From Acanthacorydalis orientalis (Eukaryota; Arthropoda; Insecta; Megaloptera; Corydalidae): DNA of 64,000 nucleotides. The stretch covers positions 37,548,818-37,612,817 of the forward strand of contig CM068315.1 in assembly GCA_034766995.1 (NCBI GenBank), in the 5' to 3' direction. Below, in pieces: positions 25,990-38,189 of this stretch. Position 1 is the stretch's first letter, and every line of letters starts with the position of its first letter. The notes beneath the pieces were generated by a model. The model searched no databases. It was not told the origin of the DNA and worked only from the letters and a program-made list of their open reading frames with translations. The position numbers and the translations under genes are program-made.

Positions 25990-26560
25990 TGGTAAATCGT
26001 TAAAGTGCTCCAGTTAAACCAAAAATCGGCTCAGCAAACAAAATCTCGTCCGAATAAGAACAATCTACAGTCAAAAGCAATAATACGAATTGTAACGAAC
26101 GTTATCACCCTAAGATGTTTCCGTCTGCACAGATTCATGACAAGATCATCAGTTACACTTCTCCATCACTGACAAACTGGCCGGATTTAAGCGTTAGGGT
26201 CGGATGGGTAAGATGGCGGCGAATTTGATACATTAGTTATACGCAGTGTAATCCCATTAGCATGGCTCGCGCACAGTAATCTGGACGAGGAATCGTGATC
26301 GCAGCATCCGACTGGCTCCACTAATGCTACAGTATACCTCTTCGCTAACATACTCGAGCTTCTGCAAGTAGGGGATCAGATTGGCCAACGAACGCCTGCT
26401 AGTGTGTTGAGTGAGCAAAACCAACCTCTGGCCGGAATTGACATTGCGGTCGTTGTGACGATATCCGACACCCCCACGCATTTTCATAAATGACTCGTTT
26501 CGAATATACGCACACATACACACCGATACGCATACACTGGACAAATAAAATAAAGCAGTG
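25990..26560. other. Gene-like GC island of unknown function
   Basis: This roughly 570-bp patch stands out from the A+T-rich surroundings by balanced base composition and absence of simple repeats. On the minus strand a frame starts with ATG at 26517 and runs to 26257 (86 codons: MCAYIRNESFMKMRGG, then SGQRLVLLTQHTSRRS, LANLIPYLQKLEYVSEEV, then a stop). I recognise no family. On the plus strand there is a donor-like ggatgg|gtaaga at 26207 followed directly by AAGATGGCGGC, a match to the YY1/Pleiohomeotic binding core. It may be a coding exon on the minus strand, a promoter with a first exon on the plus strand, or an unrecognised repeat. Confidence 0.3.
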
Positions 26561-26756
26561 TTTTCGAAGCAGAAACATATATCGCGTTCAAATCAAAACC
26601 ACATCGGGATCAGAACGTGATTTATTTAAAAAAATAAATATGCATTAAACTGCTTTTTTTATCGTTTCCGCAAATACAACGGACACGTTTTCATTACTCG
26701 GAACATATATGTTTAATCTTGTTTTCTGTCCGTTAACATAACTCAATTATAATAAC

Positions 26757-26802
<46 letters not shown>

Positions 26803-27239
26803 TAGAAAAATAAAATCGTTAGAAACATAAATATTTATCATTCAATCAACACATTTGGTTTGAATATAATAAATGAATAAAACAGTGAAAATAAAATTAA
26901 ATAGGTAATATGCAATTTAGTTCTGTTTTCAAAGAAAAAGATTATAGCTAAGTAAAGCCAAAATGTGAAGTTTTAATTGTAATTTATTATATGTACTTCT
27001 ACATATACATTTTTTCAATGACGACTTTAGTTTTTTCTTTATTAAATATTTATATTTAACATGAATGGGTTATGCTCATGATCTTTTACTTAATACTGAA
27101 ACTAACTCTTAATTGTTATTTGCTCTTAAAATACCAATATATCTAGTCGAACTAATAAATTTATTCTTATTAAGTTTAATAAATATATCTATATTGATAT
27201 ATTAAATAATACTAATTAATGCCACTGATATCTAGTATT
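26561..27239. other. AT-rich non-coding stretch
   Basis: (TA)n at 26759-26800; otherwise nothing recognisable. Confidence 0.6.
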
Positions 27240-28440
27240 TAACAAAATATTGTAAGGATTCAATCGTCTTTGGCTTGTTCACATAAATCTTATTCTTGGA
27301 ATATCTTCAAAAAAAATTTTGTACCGTTAAATGTAGTGATCTTGGTAACCAATTGATATCGCCAAATCTAGAGATTAACCCTTTCTATTCACAAGGCCAG
27401 CTGTACTGCCCAAGTACTTAAAGGCGTTCTACTCCTACGATCAGTATCATTGCCCACGTTTTATCATTTACAAATAAAAACTTTAATAAACGTTCGTCCA
27501 TCAATATCGTGGGGTATTTATACTTTTCTATGTTTATCGTACTCTTATCCTAATTCATAGTATACAAACTTCTGATCTGCTATATAGCATTCTCATGCTA
27601 ATTGTTTGGAGTGCAAAAGATTCATTGTTCCGGAAACATGCGTTCGCAATTTCCTTCATGGTACGTGTTGTTTGTGACGTACCGCTGTCTTGTTGAAACT
27701 ACGTGTTTTCTAAACTCAATTTGTCCAATTCGTGTATGAAAAGGTCATTAATCACCACACGATAGCATTAGTCAGTCACCAAACAGCATTTACTGCATTT
27801 TTCAAATAAGTAAAGTCCAATCACACTTCCGAACTAAATACTGCACCATACTATCAGATGTAACGGTCATTAAAAGATCAATTGTGGATTTTCAAAAACC
27901 CAGAAACGGCTATTTTACTTGTTAGCGAAGCACTTGGTTCATAATGACCTTCGTCTATCATAATGATTTTCTTCCAAAAGTCCATGTTATCTACATTGAA
28001 CTGAAACAACGAACTATTGTATTTCCGGTGGCTTCCATAATATATGAGATGAAGTTTTTATATTATTTGAATTTTACACTGAAAGAATGTAAGTCTTTCT
28101 TTAAAATACTTCATACAGCATAAGAATAAAGTCCCAATTCCTGTGCATGATATCCAATTAAGGTGGTCGGTGTTTCGTTCAGTTTGACGCAAAGGTTCGA
28201 TTGAATATGTTGTGTAAACAGACCTATACTTTGGTCTATTTGATATTGAACCAGAGTTTTCAAATTCTTTCACTAATAAAAAAACGTAGACTTACTTGAC
28301 ATATTATTACAGCCGAAATTTTCACGTTGTTTTCTACGCGTTATCGAAATTAAATACTGATTTTCGTAAAACGTTTTTACAATAAGTACGCGTCGTCTAA
28401 TCGAACAGCGTTCCATAATAAATTTTCTACATCACGTTCT
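27240..28440 (-). pseudogene. Tc1/mariner-superfamily DDE transposase relic (DD41D/rosa-like), interrupted
   Basis: Read on the minus strand. An N-terminal helix-turn-helix remnant (KIYYGTLFD, TRTYCKNV near 28430-28350) is followed by KEFENSGSISNRPK, the family's linker before the GRP motif. MDFWKKIIMIDEGHY holds the first catalytic Asp (relatives have FSDEAHF). FQQDSGTSQTTRTMKE carries the second Asp near 27700, then ANAFPEQ. The next family block, GLISRFGDINWLPRS, appears only at 27380-27340 after about 240 bp of unrelated sequence. It is followed by KNKIYVNKPKTIESL, the C-terminal motif of the group. The third Asp is lost (HLTVQN where relatives have DLTPCD). Many stops and shifts are present. 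Terminal repeats were not located. Confidence 0.8.
27390..27635. other. Insertion of unknown type inside the transposase relic
   Basis: This segment separates two transposase blocks that are adjacent in relatives (about 5 residues apart). It starts around ctattcacaaggccagctg and is less A+T-rich than the region. I see no inverted ends. It may be a small SINE or MITE, or a rearrangement. Confidence 0.45.
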
Positions 28441-29509
28441 CTTGATATGTGAAAATTTAAAATTCTATCTTTTAAACATTCTATAGTTTTTTTCTATTTA
28501 TTCATACTACAAATATCTTCTTAAAATAGATAAAAGTTAACATATTTAATAAAAGAAATAAATAAATAATCTCAGTTAAGTAACTTATAAAATTAATAAT
28601 TAAAAATTAAAAAAATGACATCCTATTCCTGTTATCTGTTATTCATAATTTAACAGGGAATAATTTTGAAAGCGAATTTCTTTATTCGTTAATAAATTAG
28701 TAAGGAAAGCGATTTTACATTTATTCCATAAAAGTTTCAAATATTAAACTCTTAATACTCTTATTTTCTGTAATTATTTCATTTTATAGCATTTACCTCC
28801 ATAAAAAAATATAATATATTCTTGTTTTCGTCCGATGAAAAAATTAAGCTTTTTATTTGTACGTAAATTCTTTTTAAAATGAACACATGCTATTTTTATA
28901 ATTTACTAAATTGTATAAGTCTGTGTAATCAACCTTGTCAAAAATATCTTTTCTGAAATAGCTATAAAAATATTTTATTCACAAACAAATTTATTCATCA
29001 TGTATAATTTATTTGAAAATCAAAATAAAAATGACACAAAAACGTATAATTCGTCTGAAATACGTTTCTGAATATATTTTTTATTACTTGAGTTATAAGT
29101 ACATCGCAATGAATAAATTATGTTTAGAATTAATTACAGCTGTATAACATTGATATCATGTTTATTGTTGTAGGGTCTGGTATTATTACGTCGTAAAATA
29201 AGAACGCAACCTAAATTTATATTGCGAAAACCTTGACACAAAGAATTGCTTATTATCTATACAGACACATATTGCACACATGTACATATTTATACATTGT
29301 GATTAGAAATTCCCGTTACCTATATAAGAAAATTTAATTTATTCTTAATTTTCGTTTGTAAATTGTCAAACAAAGGGTTATAAAGGAAGTTTAAAATGTC
29401 CTTATTCTTTTTGAATTCAAGAACAAACCCTTTTTATAATGTCTCTTGCAAACTTATGCAAGTTTAACTACTTATTTTTGAAATTTCAGACTTGAAAGTT
29501 TGTATTGTT
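28441..29509. other. AT-rich non-coding stretch
   Basis: Nothing recognisable in about 1.1 kb; no long microsatellite. Confidence 0.6.
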
Positions 29510-29810
29510 TTAACGTGTCAGTTGTTTACGTCCATCAATTTTTTTAACAAATTGTATAAGAAAAAATCTAGAGTCGAAAGATCAGAATAATTAAGTGATC
29601 ACAAGTTTTTTTGTTATGATGAAATTACTAAAAAAGCGTTCAATCTTATCATCGTATGACAAGTTGAGCCATCGTGTTGAAACCAACAAAGTTGAATCTT
29701 TTTCCAATAATGCAATAGATAGTGTTATTAAATCACCATAAATCACTCCATCGATTGTAGTTTTGAAATTTAAGAACCAATAATACAGAACGATGAAATG
29801 TACCATTACG
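29510..29810 (-). pseudogene. DDE transposase fragment with a WFQHDG motif
   Basis: On the minus strand, across one frame change, GDLITLSIALLEKDSTL runs into CWFQHDGSTCHTM, the second catalytic Asp block of rosa/DD41D-type transposases (WFQQDGATCHT in relatives). Downstream, DLSTLDFFL followed by YNLLKKLMDVN matches the third-Asp block (DLTPLDFFLWGYLK in relatives), with the interval shortened. Only about 300 bp are recognisable and the frame is broken. It differs in sequence from the relics at 27240, 36194 and 59270. Confidence 0.7.
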
Positions 29811-30340
29811 CTTTAATTTGAAGATAATCTAATTGAAACATGTACAAGTTTTTTCTATTGCAAATACTATTCTTTTAACTATTTATATAACTACTTAAAG
29901 GAAACCATTCTCCATAGCTGAAGAATACATTATCTAATATTTCTGTTCACTTTTAATTAATAGATGTATGAAATATTATTGACAATAATGTAATCATTTT
30001 CGCACATCTGATTACTTGAATCTAAAATGGCCCTAATCTGATAAAAGGTAATTTAAATTACCCTCTAACTCGTAAATATTTTATTAGGACAAACCAATTT
30101 GAAACAAAAGTTTTCTAAGAGACTTCTTGAGCAGGTGAAATAAACAGTCATTAAGATTTTCAAGTTTTTCATCGCTTATTATCGAAAAATGACCTGTTTG
30201 TTTCATTCCAAGTTTTCGCTCTCGTGGAACCATGCAATAAACATAATAATAAAAATTTATTAGGTGTCAGATAAGTTAGCTTAAATATTAAAAAAAAAGT
30301 AAATGGATCGGTTTTAAAAATATTTCAGCCCTAAAACTTC
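29811..30340. other. AT-rich non-coding stretch
   Basis: No gene recognised. 30140-30240 is somewhat more complex and could belong to an old transposon, but nothing definite can be read. Confidence 0.5.
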
Positions 30341-30786
30341 ACCCGTACCTCGATTTACATGGATTATTCTTTCTGCTAATAAACCGTGTAAATAGACTAC
30401 ACCAATACGAAAAAAATATTAAAGAAAAAATATAATATTTGTTATTTGTGTTTACTTGCTTACTACGTGTTACCTTTGAGTGCTAGTGATATTTCGCTTC
30501 GAACGTTGGACATAAAACAAATGTGATCACAAAGTAATATACAGTAACATGCTCCCTACAAACCGAAAGAAGTCAGAATGATTTAATTAGTACAGCTAAG
30601 TAAAAATTTCGGTCTCATTGATATGTTGTCAGTTACTTAAAAATCATAGAAAAATATATTCACTGACCGCGTAAAATGAGCTCGCCTGAATTCATACCGC
30701 GTATAAAAAAGTCCGTGTAAACGGAGGGATTATTACTGCTTATAAAAAAGCATATAAAAATACTGTGTAAATCTAAGGATGGGTGT
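30341..30786. mobile_element. Small inverted-repeat element related to the 22271 transposon
   Basis: The left end reads ACCCGTACCTCGATTTACAT and the right end is the inverse of ACACCCATCCTTAGATTTACA, so GATTTACA lies the same distance inside each end. The same GATTTACACGG core forms the ends of 22271-23063. The interior (about 400 bp) has no coding remnant but contains further copies of the theme (accgtgtaaat near 30385, accgcgtaaaat and tccgtgtaaacgg near 30665-30720). It is most likely a MITE of the same family. A clean TA duplication is not visible. Confidence 0.6.
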
Positions 30787-31229
30787 AATAATGCACATCA
30801 GTGAAAGTCAACTAATAGATGAATAAAGGAAACGATCAACTAAAGTGTCTCAGTAACTAGTAGACCTATAGGATTATAAACGTTAGAATTGATATTTAAT
30901 TTCACTCAATTGGGACAAGATAACAGACATTCACATTTTGAGTTTCGCAAATTTTAAATCATATGTGCGTGTGTGTGTGTACGAGAGAGAAGACAGACAA
31001 GAATAGTTTCCCCTAAAAATTATCACAAAGGGATTTATAGCAAATAATTTTTCATTTTACTCTTACATACCCACACACTACCGGATCAGATTTATGCGCG
31101 GATAGGTCTGTATTTAATTGGAATTACACTGAAAATAACGTATAAATTATATTTTGCACATTCAAATGAGGCAATAAAAATCTGCAAACCGAACTGATTT
31201 TTTAACGCCTACCTTTTTAAGATATTGAC

Positions 31230-31296
<67 letters not shown>

Positions 31297-31714
31297 TTAT
31301 AAAACAGAGAAATTGTTAATTCCGTTTATTTAAAAAAATATATTCAATGGCGTCTAAATAAAAAAAAATTAATTTAACTGAATAATAGAAACAAAATATA
31401 AAATTTTCTTTTTAAACAACAAAAATGAAATGTCAAATAAAGATAATTGTATGTGTACAAATATTAGATTTTCCTCGAATTTGATAAAAAAGAATCTTTA
31501 TAGGCCAGCTACGAACATAGAATGTTCCTAACCGTAAATTTATACTGAAATCTTCGTCTTCAAATATATCTATAAAATGCGGAAAAAATCAAACCCAATA
31601 ATAAAAATTCGTAGTAATCGAGTTTGCTGGAATATTATTAAAACTTTTTACAAGTGATGTTGACTTCAAATATTTTTATACATGTGTGTATTTTTATACA
31701 TACATACATAATTA

Positions 31715-31746
<32 letters not shown>

Positions 31747-32437
31747 TAAATTTAACATTATTATTTATTTATTTAGTCAATATAGTAGAATTGCGCATTT
31801 AATCAGTGATACATTTGAATGTTTTTATATCGAATTAAATACTTTTATTTATAAATTGATACAAACAATCAAAAAATTCAAGGAAAAAGTCCAATTTGTA
31901 ACTCATTAAAATTACAGGAAAAATCAGTTTTGAATTCGTAGAATGGATGGTTCAAAGGAAAATTTTATTTTAAGAAAAACGAGAAAATTAAACAGTACAC
32001 TTGTATTATTCAAAGACAGAAAACGATCAGAGAAGAATAACTCAAACTTAAATAATGAATATACTTTATATCATCTATAAATTTTAAAAAAATGTTTTTA
32101 TTTATATAGGATAAATGAGTATTTCTTTTCATTACTATTTAAACTAACAGTTGAAAAAGAATGTAATTATCGTTTTTTAGTTGCCGTTAATCTATGTCTG
32201 AAGCCAAATTCTGTTGTTAAATAATTACGTCTAAAAAATAATCATGTTATATGTGGAATAAGAAAATACTGCATAATTTTTTTAATTTTATTAAGTGCTC
32301 AAGGACATAAAAAGATAAATACTTTAAAAATGAGAGTATATTAAAACAACACTACTTTTATTCACTGTTTATGGTACATTTAAAGCTAAATATATCGATA
32401 CTAGTTTTATGTAATCAAATTATTTTATATATATATA
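30787..32437. other. AT-rich non-coding stretch with microsatellites
   Basis: No gene is seen. (TA)n tracts lie at 31231-31293 and 31719-31746; a short (TG)n followed by GA lies near 30965-30990. Confidence 0.65.
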
Positions 32438-32795
32438 CCAGAGGGCTCTGCCCCCTACTTGTTACTCTTCACCCCCCGTTACCTAACTCTTGCTCTCCCC
32501 TAATAAATAACAAAAATTAACAAATTATACGCAATGATCTGCGTAAAATATAAGTCGAAAAATTTTTATTAGAAAAGTTTATAAAAATTTACAACAAAAT
32601 ACAATGTTGAAGTGTGTAACAATTTTTTTATTCTAAACCTTCAGTGAATACATTATTTTGAACAAATGTTAATGGTTTTACATTGAAATCGTATAAATCT
32701 CTTTCATTGGGCACCGTGAGAGAGTTACATACATGTGACTGATGTCACACAATCAGAATAGAGATCACACGATATCCATCAACCAATCATTGATG
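32438..32795 (-). mobile_element. Helitron-like element (copy 3)
   Basis: Reverse orientation. The 3' end at 32438 reads, on the minus strand, gggggcagagccctctgg: a short GGGC/GCCC stem followed by CTGG and then T. The body matches 51974-52345 throughout and the 12200-12524 copy inverted (words such as acaaattatacgca, cttcagtgaatac, gagagttacatacat). The shared block ends near a tgattggttgatg-like sequence that would be the 5' end. There is no coding capacity and no terminal inverted repeat. Confidence 0.6.
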
Positions 32796-33882
32796 ATCCA
32801 GAATGGAAATGGTTAACGTGCTACTTGTAAAATGTAGCGTGGGGATAGGCGTTGGGTGGAAGTGGTCTATACGAAAAATGAAAAAATCATTATTATATAG
32901 AAATTTTACGATGGAATTATGTTCTATATATATTTAGAAAGATTATTAAAAATACTCTCTCTCTCTTCCTCTCTCTCTCTCTATATATATACATATATAT
33001 GTTTAATCTAATAAAAAAACTGATTTAAATCAAAGAAAAAAATGATTATTTCTTATTTTACAAACCATATTTTTTTAAAATAAAATTTAATTATTTTTTT
33101 TCATTTAAATGAAAACCGCATAGATAAAAATTCTTGAAAAATATTTATCCGAAATATAACTTTTCTAGTTACATCTGATTAGGTTTAGTCAGGTTGATTA
33201 AATCAGAAAAGATCCATCGAAAACTGACTTCAAACAATTCTATTTTTTAATCATTTTCTTTCGAAAAATTTTATATAACAGAAATGAATAATTCAGAGAA
33301 ACGAATATACAAATCAAATTACACGCTCTTCATTTTTATCATTAAACTAAATGAACATCTTTTAAACATATTTTATTTTAAAAGAGCATATCTTTCATCC
33401 AAATTCAAATAATTATAAATACACACATAGCACACAAACATTATTTTTTACTAATTGACATTACATATACAAACAATTTAATAAACGGACAATTCCTGCT
33501 TGTATACAAACATATATATTTTATGAAAATATATTTTTTAATTGCTATTTCCATTCTATGAAACGAAATATTACAAAAAATAAAAGTATATAAAATAAGA
33601 TATTAATTATGTTCACAATTTAGAAACAGTACCGAATTCTATATTTCGCTTCAATACAGATTTATAAAATAAACTTAATTATATTTCTTCCAAGCACAAA
33701 CACACCGTGTAAAAATATTTTGAAGAGGACGAAGTAAGAACATTTCTTATTCCAGTAACTTCAGAAAGGAATCAAGTTGACCTTAATTTTAATTATTCCT
33801 TCATCAACTCAAATGAATCTCTGGTCTTTTTAATTAATTTCAACGCATCGTTATACTACACACACACGCATACATACATGCG

Positions 33883-33947
<65 letters not shown>

Positions 33948-34190
33948 GTATGTACGTAAAAAATTGTTTGATTTGAAAGTTAAAGTAAGTTTAATTAATA
34001 TATTTTAATTGAAATTTATATTTAACAAAATATTAAAAATAAATTAAGGATCTAAATTTAGAAAAAGGCACGAAATTCTTAAATTATTTAATTTATTTGC
34101 GTGTAAAACTTGACAAGAAATAATCATTATTATAAACAAAAACACATTAAAATATATCACGAAAAGAGTTACAATTTAAAAATATATTAT

Positions 34191-34248
<58 letters not shown>

Positions 34249-35357
34249 ACATACATATATATATACATACATTATACTGATTTATTTTTGAACAAAATAT
34301 AATTAAATTAAAAATAAATCTATGAACAAACAATGCATTTGAAGTGATTTAAGTAACTAATGTAATAATTCTTACATCGTGTAGTGGTTTATTTGTTATT
34401 CAGTGCCGAATTTAAAAACATATTTTTGATTTAATTTATAGAATAATGTACAAAATAGCATACCTACTCTATTTAAAATATCTACTCTCTCAAACAAACA
34501 TATTGTTGAGGTGTTTTTAAACATCATACACTTATTTGAGTATACATTTTAAAATCAACTGTGTAAAATGTAAATATACCGTCATTCAATTAATTTTAAA
34601 ATAAACACTAGCACATTTTTTATATATACATAACAACTTTTAATATTGGCTTTAATAATATGTATATATTTGTATAGACCACAAAATAGTCTTCTCTGTA
34701 TGATTTTTATTAAATATTTAATATCGATTTTTAACTTGTTATATATAAGAAATTAGTGAATGGTACTTAAAATATGTGTGATGTATTTCTCAAGTATACA
34801 ATGCAATTCTATAATGTTAAAAAAACAACACGGATTTAACAACAATATCCTTTGAAATGTTAATTATTTAATAATTTTTCTTAATTGAAGAATATCCATT
34901 TACATATTTTAAATTATATGAATTACATTACAAAAAACAGTTAGATTGATGTTATATATTATTTTTATTTAAGCTATATATTATTTCTAGTGAATATTTG
35001 AATTGAATTTTTATTGAATATTTTTATTTTAATTGATAAGAAAAAAATTAAATAGAACTATTTCATTAATTTGTTTAAACTCAAAAAATATACTGATAAT
35101 AAACATATGTTTATGATAAATAATATTAATCATTTTTATTTTCATAAGAGATTCGAAAAAAATATTTTTTTATCAGTGACCACTCTATATATGAGTGTAA
35201 AAATTAAATCGTTCGAGATATATGTTACATAGAAAATATAATGAAATACTTACTGAAATAATTAACTTGAGTATATTTTTAATGTATTTAATAATAAAAA
35301 AATATTAAGTAAATATTGAAATATAATAACTATTATTTAATAGAAATAAATCTATTA
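32796..35357. other. AT-rich non-coding stretch with microsatellites
   Basis: No gene is seen in 2.5 kb. A compound (CT)n-(TA)n lies at 32954-33001, (TA)n at 33882-33955 and a (CA)n-(TA)n array at 34190-34271. Confidence 0.65.
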
Positions 35358-35839
35358 GGTCTACAAATTAATTTGGTACCAATACATTTCAATCCAAAAA
35401 ATATCCCAAGTTATTTTGTTTAACTTTTCTCCATCTGTCGAGTAACCCTTATCGAAAAAAGATAGTGGCTTTGAGTCGATTAAGTCGTAATGCATTTTCG
35501 GACCTCTTCTACTGTTTTAACATTTTTTGCACGTTTTATGCATCACAGCATCTTTCTTAAAAGCTAAACGAATCATTCCCGCGATTTCGGTGGCATTTTT
35601 TCAACTGGTATGCGAAAATGAATGAAATGCCTAATATGCTGCTTTTTCTGATTCCATCGTGTTCACTACTATTTTGTTAGGTTATACTAACTATTTGTAA
35701 AAGATATATATAAATATTAAATATTATTATTTTTAAATATTAATTTTGACTTCAAAATTCTAAAACGGCAAGAAAATATTTTAATTTTGAACAGAATTAT
35801 TATTGATTCAATTTAAAGGCACAGAATTAATTTTTACAC
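35358..35839 (-). mobile_element. Deletion-derivative mariner, lineage 4 copy 2
   Basis: A 482-bp element with TA on both sides. The left end begins GGTCTACAAATTAATTTGG and the right end is the inverse of GTGTAAAAATTAATTCTG. On the minus strand an ATG is followed, across a one-base shift, by QHIRHFIHF and GMIRLAFKKDAV.HKTCKK (first helix-turn-helix of mariner transposase). Coding then jumps to TVEEVRKCITT, a DSKPLSFF-like block and DRWRKV (C-terminus of mariner). The catalytic domain is absent. The junction equals that of 15262-15615. Confidence 0.85.
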
Positions 35840-35849
35840 TATTCCATTG

Positions 35850-36012
35850 TTTCAGTGTTAGTGAAGTGGGACGAGGTGTAGTGAAATTTTCTAGTAGCAT
35901 GTGCTTTACTGTGTTCTGTAGCCGTCATGCCTTTTTTAAAGTAGATTTTTTCTAATTTTCTTTTAATTAAGGAAATACACACATAAACATTGATATTAAT
36001 TCACAAAAAATA
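35850..36012 (+). mobile_element. 5' fragment of a second rosa-like element
   Basis: Positions 35855-35940 match the 5' untranslated part of the element at 36194 (gtgctagtgaagtgg and gccgtcat words). Positions 35945-36012 match 59310-59360 (aaggaaatacacacataaa and gatattaattcac). It is therefore the start of a rosa-like copy of the 59270 subtype. It stops about 180 bp before the near-complete copy at 36194, separated mostly by (TA)n. Confidence 0.7.
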
Positions 36013-36067
36013 AAATAAGAAATATATATGTTTTTAAAGGTAAAATGAATGTTGTTGCAACATTACA

Positions 36068-36068
<1 letters not shown>

Positions 36069-36110
<42 letters not shown>

Positions 36111-36124
36111 TATATATATATATT

Positions 36125-36179
<55 letters not shown>

Positions 36180-36193
36180 TATATATATATATA
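36069..36193. repeat. Long (TA)n microsatellite abutting a transposon
   Basis: About 125 bp of TA with ACACAT and TTTATAT interruptions, ending exactly at the left inverted repeat of the element at 36194. Confidence 0.95.
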
Positions 36194-37444
36194 CAGGGAT
36201 GCGGCAAAAAAACCTCTCGAATTTCGCTCAGCTATTGGTTCGGTGCTAGTGAAGTGGAACAAGGCGTAATAAAGTCTTTCGATAGTATGTCTTACAGTTT
36301 TCAGTTGCCGTCATAGCTTGGACGAATGTGCACCGTACGTTCGCTATTGAATCATTTATCCGAAACATCGAATCTGTGATCGCTACGCAGAAATCTTTTC
36401 GAATCCACTTCGCGCTCGGTCGAAATATTGCTGTTCTGAACTGAAAATACATATTTTTGTGGGTTGCAATTTTCATGATCACAGGTTCTGCGATAAAACG
36501 AAAAGCACGTGGAAGACTACGGAGTGTTCGGATGCCAGAGAATGTCAACTCTGTGGGACAGTCCATTGTGCAATCTTCCAAACGTTCAGCTCGTGAACAT
36601 TCTTCTGATTTACGGTTGTCTGATCGAACTGTCAGGAGAATTTTACACACTGATTTTAAGTTCCATCCTGACAAAATGATAGTTGTTCAGAACCTCGAGA
36701 ACACAGCTGGGAGAACCAAATGGCATATTGTGAGGATTTCCTTCAAAATGTTCCTGCAAACTCTGTTCTTCTCACAAGTGTTGACGCTTACTTTCATTTA
36801 TCTACGTACGTTAATAAGCATAATTTTTGTTACTGAGCGGAAAACAATCCTCATTAGCTTCATTAAAGGCCTAGATAGCCAGCATATCACTATTTGATGC
36901 GCTGTTGCAGATTTTGTTGCTTATAGCCCTTATTTTTTTGAAAAGGAATGCCAAGCGATTATAGTTAAGTCTCATCGGTATGTGGAAATGTTACGGAACT
37001 TCTTGAAACCGAAACTCTCCGAATATGGAAATCCGGATATGTGGTTTCAACAGGATAGGACCACCGCTCACACGGTGAGAAAATCAATGGAAGTTTTTAG
37101 AGAACTGTCTCCAGGATATTTGATCTCTTTAGCCGGTGACGTTGGGTGTGATCTGTACGTTCACTCTATCTCCCCCTTATGTCTTTTTTCTTTGGAGCCA
37201 TCTTTAAGTTGAAGTCTACAAAAATCGATCAACAATCATTAATGAACCGTAGGCTGTTATATGCCAAGTAAATGCATCGATAATGCAGGAAATCACCCGT
37301 CGAGTAATGCGAAACTTCAGAAATCGACTACAAATGTGTATCGCGAATGACGATATCATATTCAAAACAAATGGAAAATAAACTATATTCCATGCACTTT
37401 TAGATTATGTTATTTAAATCTGGAAGACTTTTTACCGCACCCTA
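36194..37444 (+). mobile_element. Near-complete rosa-like (DD41D) Tc1/mariner element, inactivated
   Basis: The left end CAGGGATGCGGCAAAAA and the right end (inverse of TAGGGTGCGGTAAAAA) are inverted repeats with TA on both sides; the length is about 1.25 kb. It contains a full-length but broken transposase reading in the plus direction. The left flank is a (TA)n tract. A fragment of a related copy lies just upstream and a third relative at 59270. Confidence 0.88.
36330..37381 (+). pseudogene. Rosa-like transposase pseudogene (copy 1)
   Basis: The N-terminal helix-turn-helix is seen as RTFAIESFIRNIES, then LWVAIFMITGSAIKRKARG. RSVRMPENVN follows, then AREHSSDLRLSDRTVRRIL (second helix-turn-helix) and FHPDKMIVVQNL. 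The first catalytic block is TSVDAYFHL with frame damage. RYVEMLRNFLKPKLSE leads to MWFQQDRTTAHT with the second Asp, and ELSPGYLISLAGDVG precedes the damaged third block (SISPLCLF where relatives have SPDLAPCDFF). The 3' end reads FRNRLQMCIAND to a stop after TNGK. Several frameshifts and in-frame stops. In the sister copy at 59270 the interval between the second and third catalytic positions is 41 residues. Confidence 0.85.
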
Positions 37445-37884
37445 TATAGCCTATAAATGATTTGGTGTTTAAATATTTCGCTCGACACATACACAAAACA
37501 AATTTTAGTTAAATTAGATGAATTCAAAATCTAATACGTTCAATTGAATAAAATTAAACATTCAATGTTACTTATTAATAAATATTTTATAATTGAGCTC
37601 TAAAATTCAGTCCTGTATATAACAATTTTATTTAATATAATTTTTATTTAAGTTATTAAATTTTCAGAAAACCGTCAAAGTAAACATAAGTACGAAAATT
37701 TAAATTTAAATTACATAAATCAAAGATAAAAAGTTATTGATACAGTCCGATAATATCGATATTTCTTGGAATTATGTATAAATAAAACAGTTAAGAATAA
37801 AAATATTTCAGTTTTTTTTATTCGACAACGTATCGACAGAATTCGTGATGACTTTATAATAAGCTAGTCATTTGCATCAATATA

Positions 37885-37921
<37 letters not shown>

Positions 37922-38189
37922 CAAAATCATCTTTTTAAAATTGCTGTTGTAAAATTCTATTTTTCATTTTATATTTTCGAAGATAATAAAATTCAAGTAT
38001 TAAGTTGTCTCGTGAATAACAATTTCCTCTAGATGTGCCAAGAAAATGTTACTACTGAATACGTCATAAAAAAGGTACGAAGTAAATGTGTGGTTGTTTT
38101 CTTTTAAAATATACGACGAGATAATTAGTCACAACTTGAAAGGATTCTTTAATAATAGTTTTTTTTATTTATGTACTAATCAATACAGA
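37445..38189. other. AT-rich non-coding stretch
   Basis: (TA)n at 37889-37920; nothing else recognised. Confidence 0.6.
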
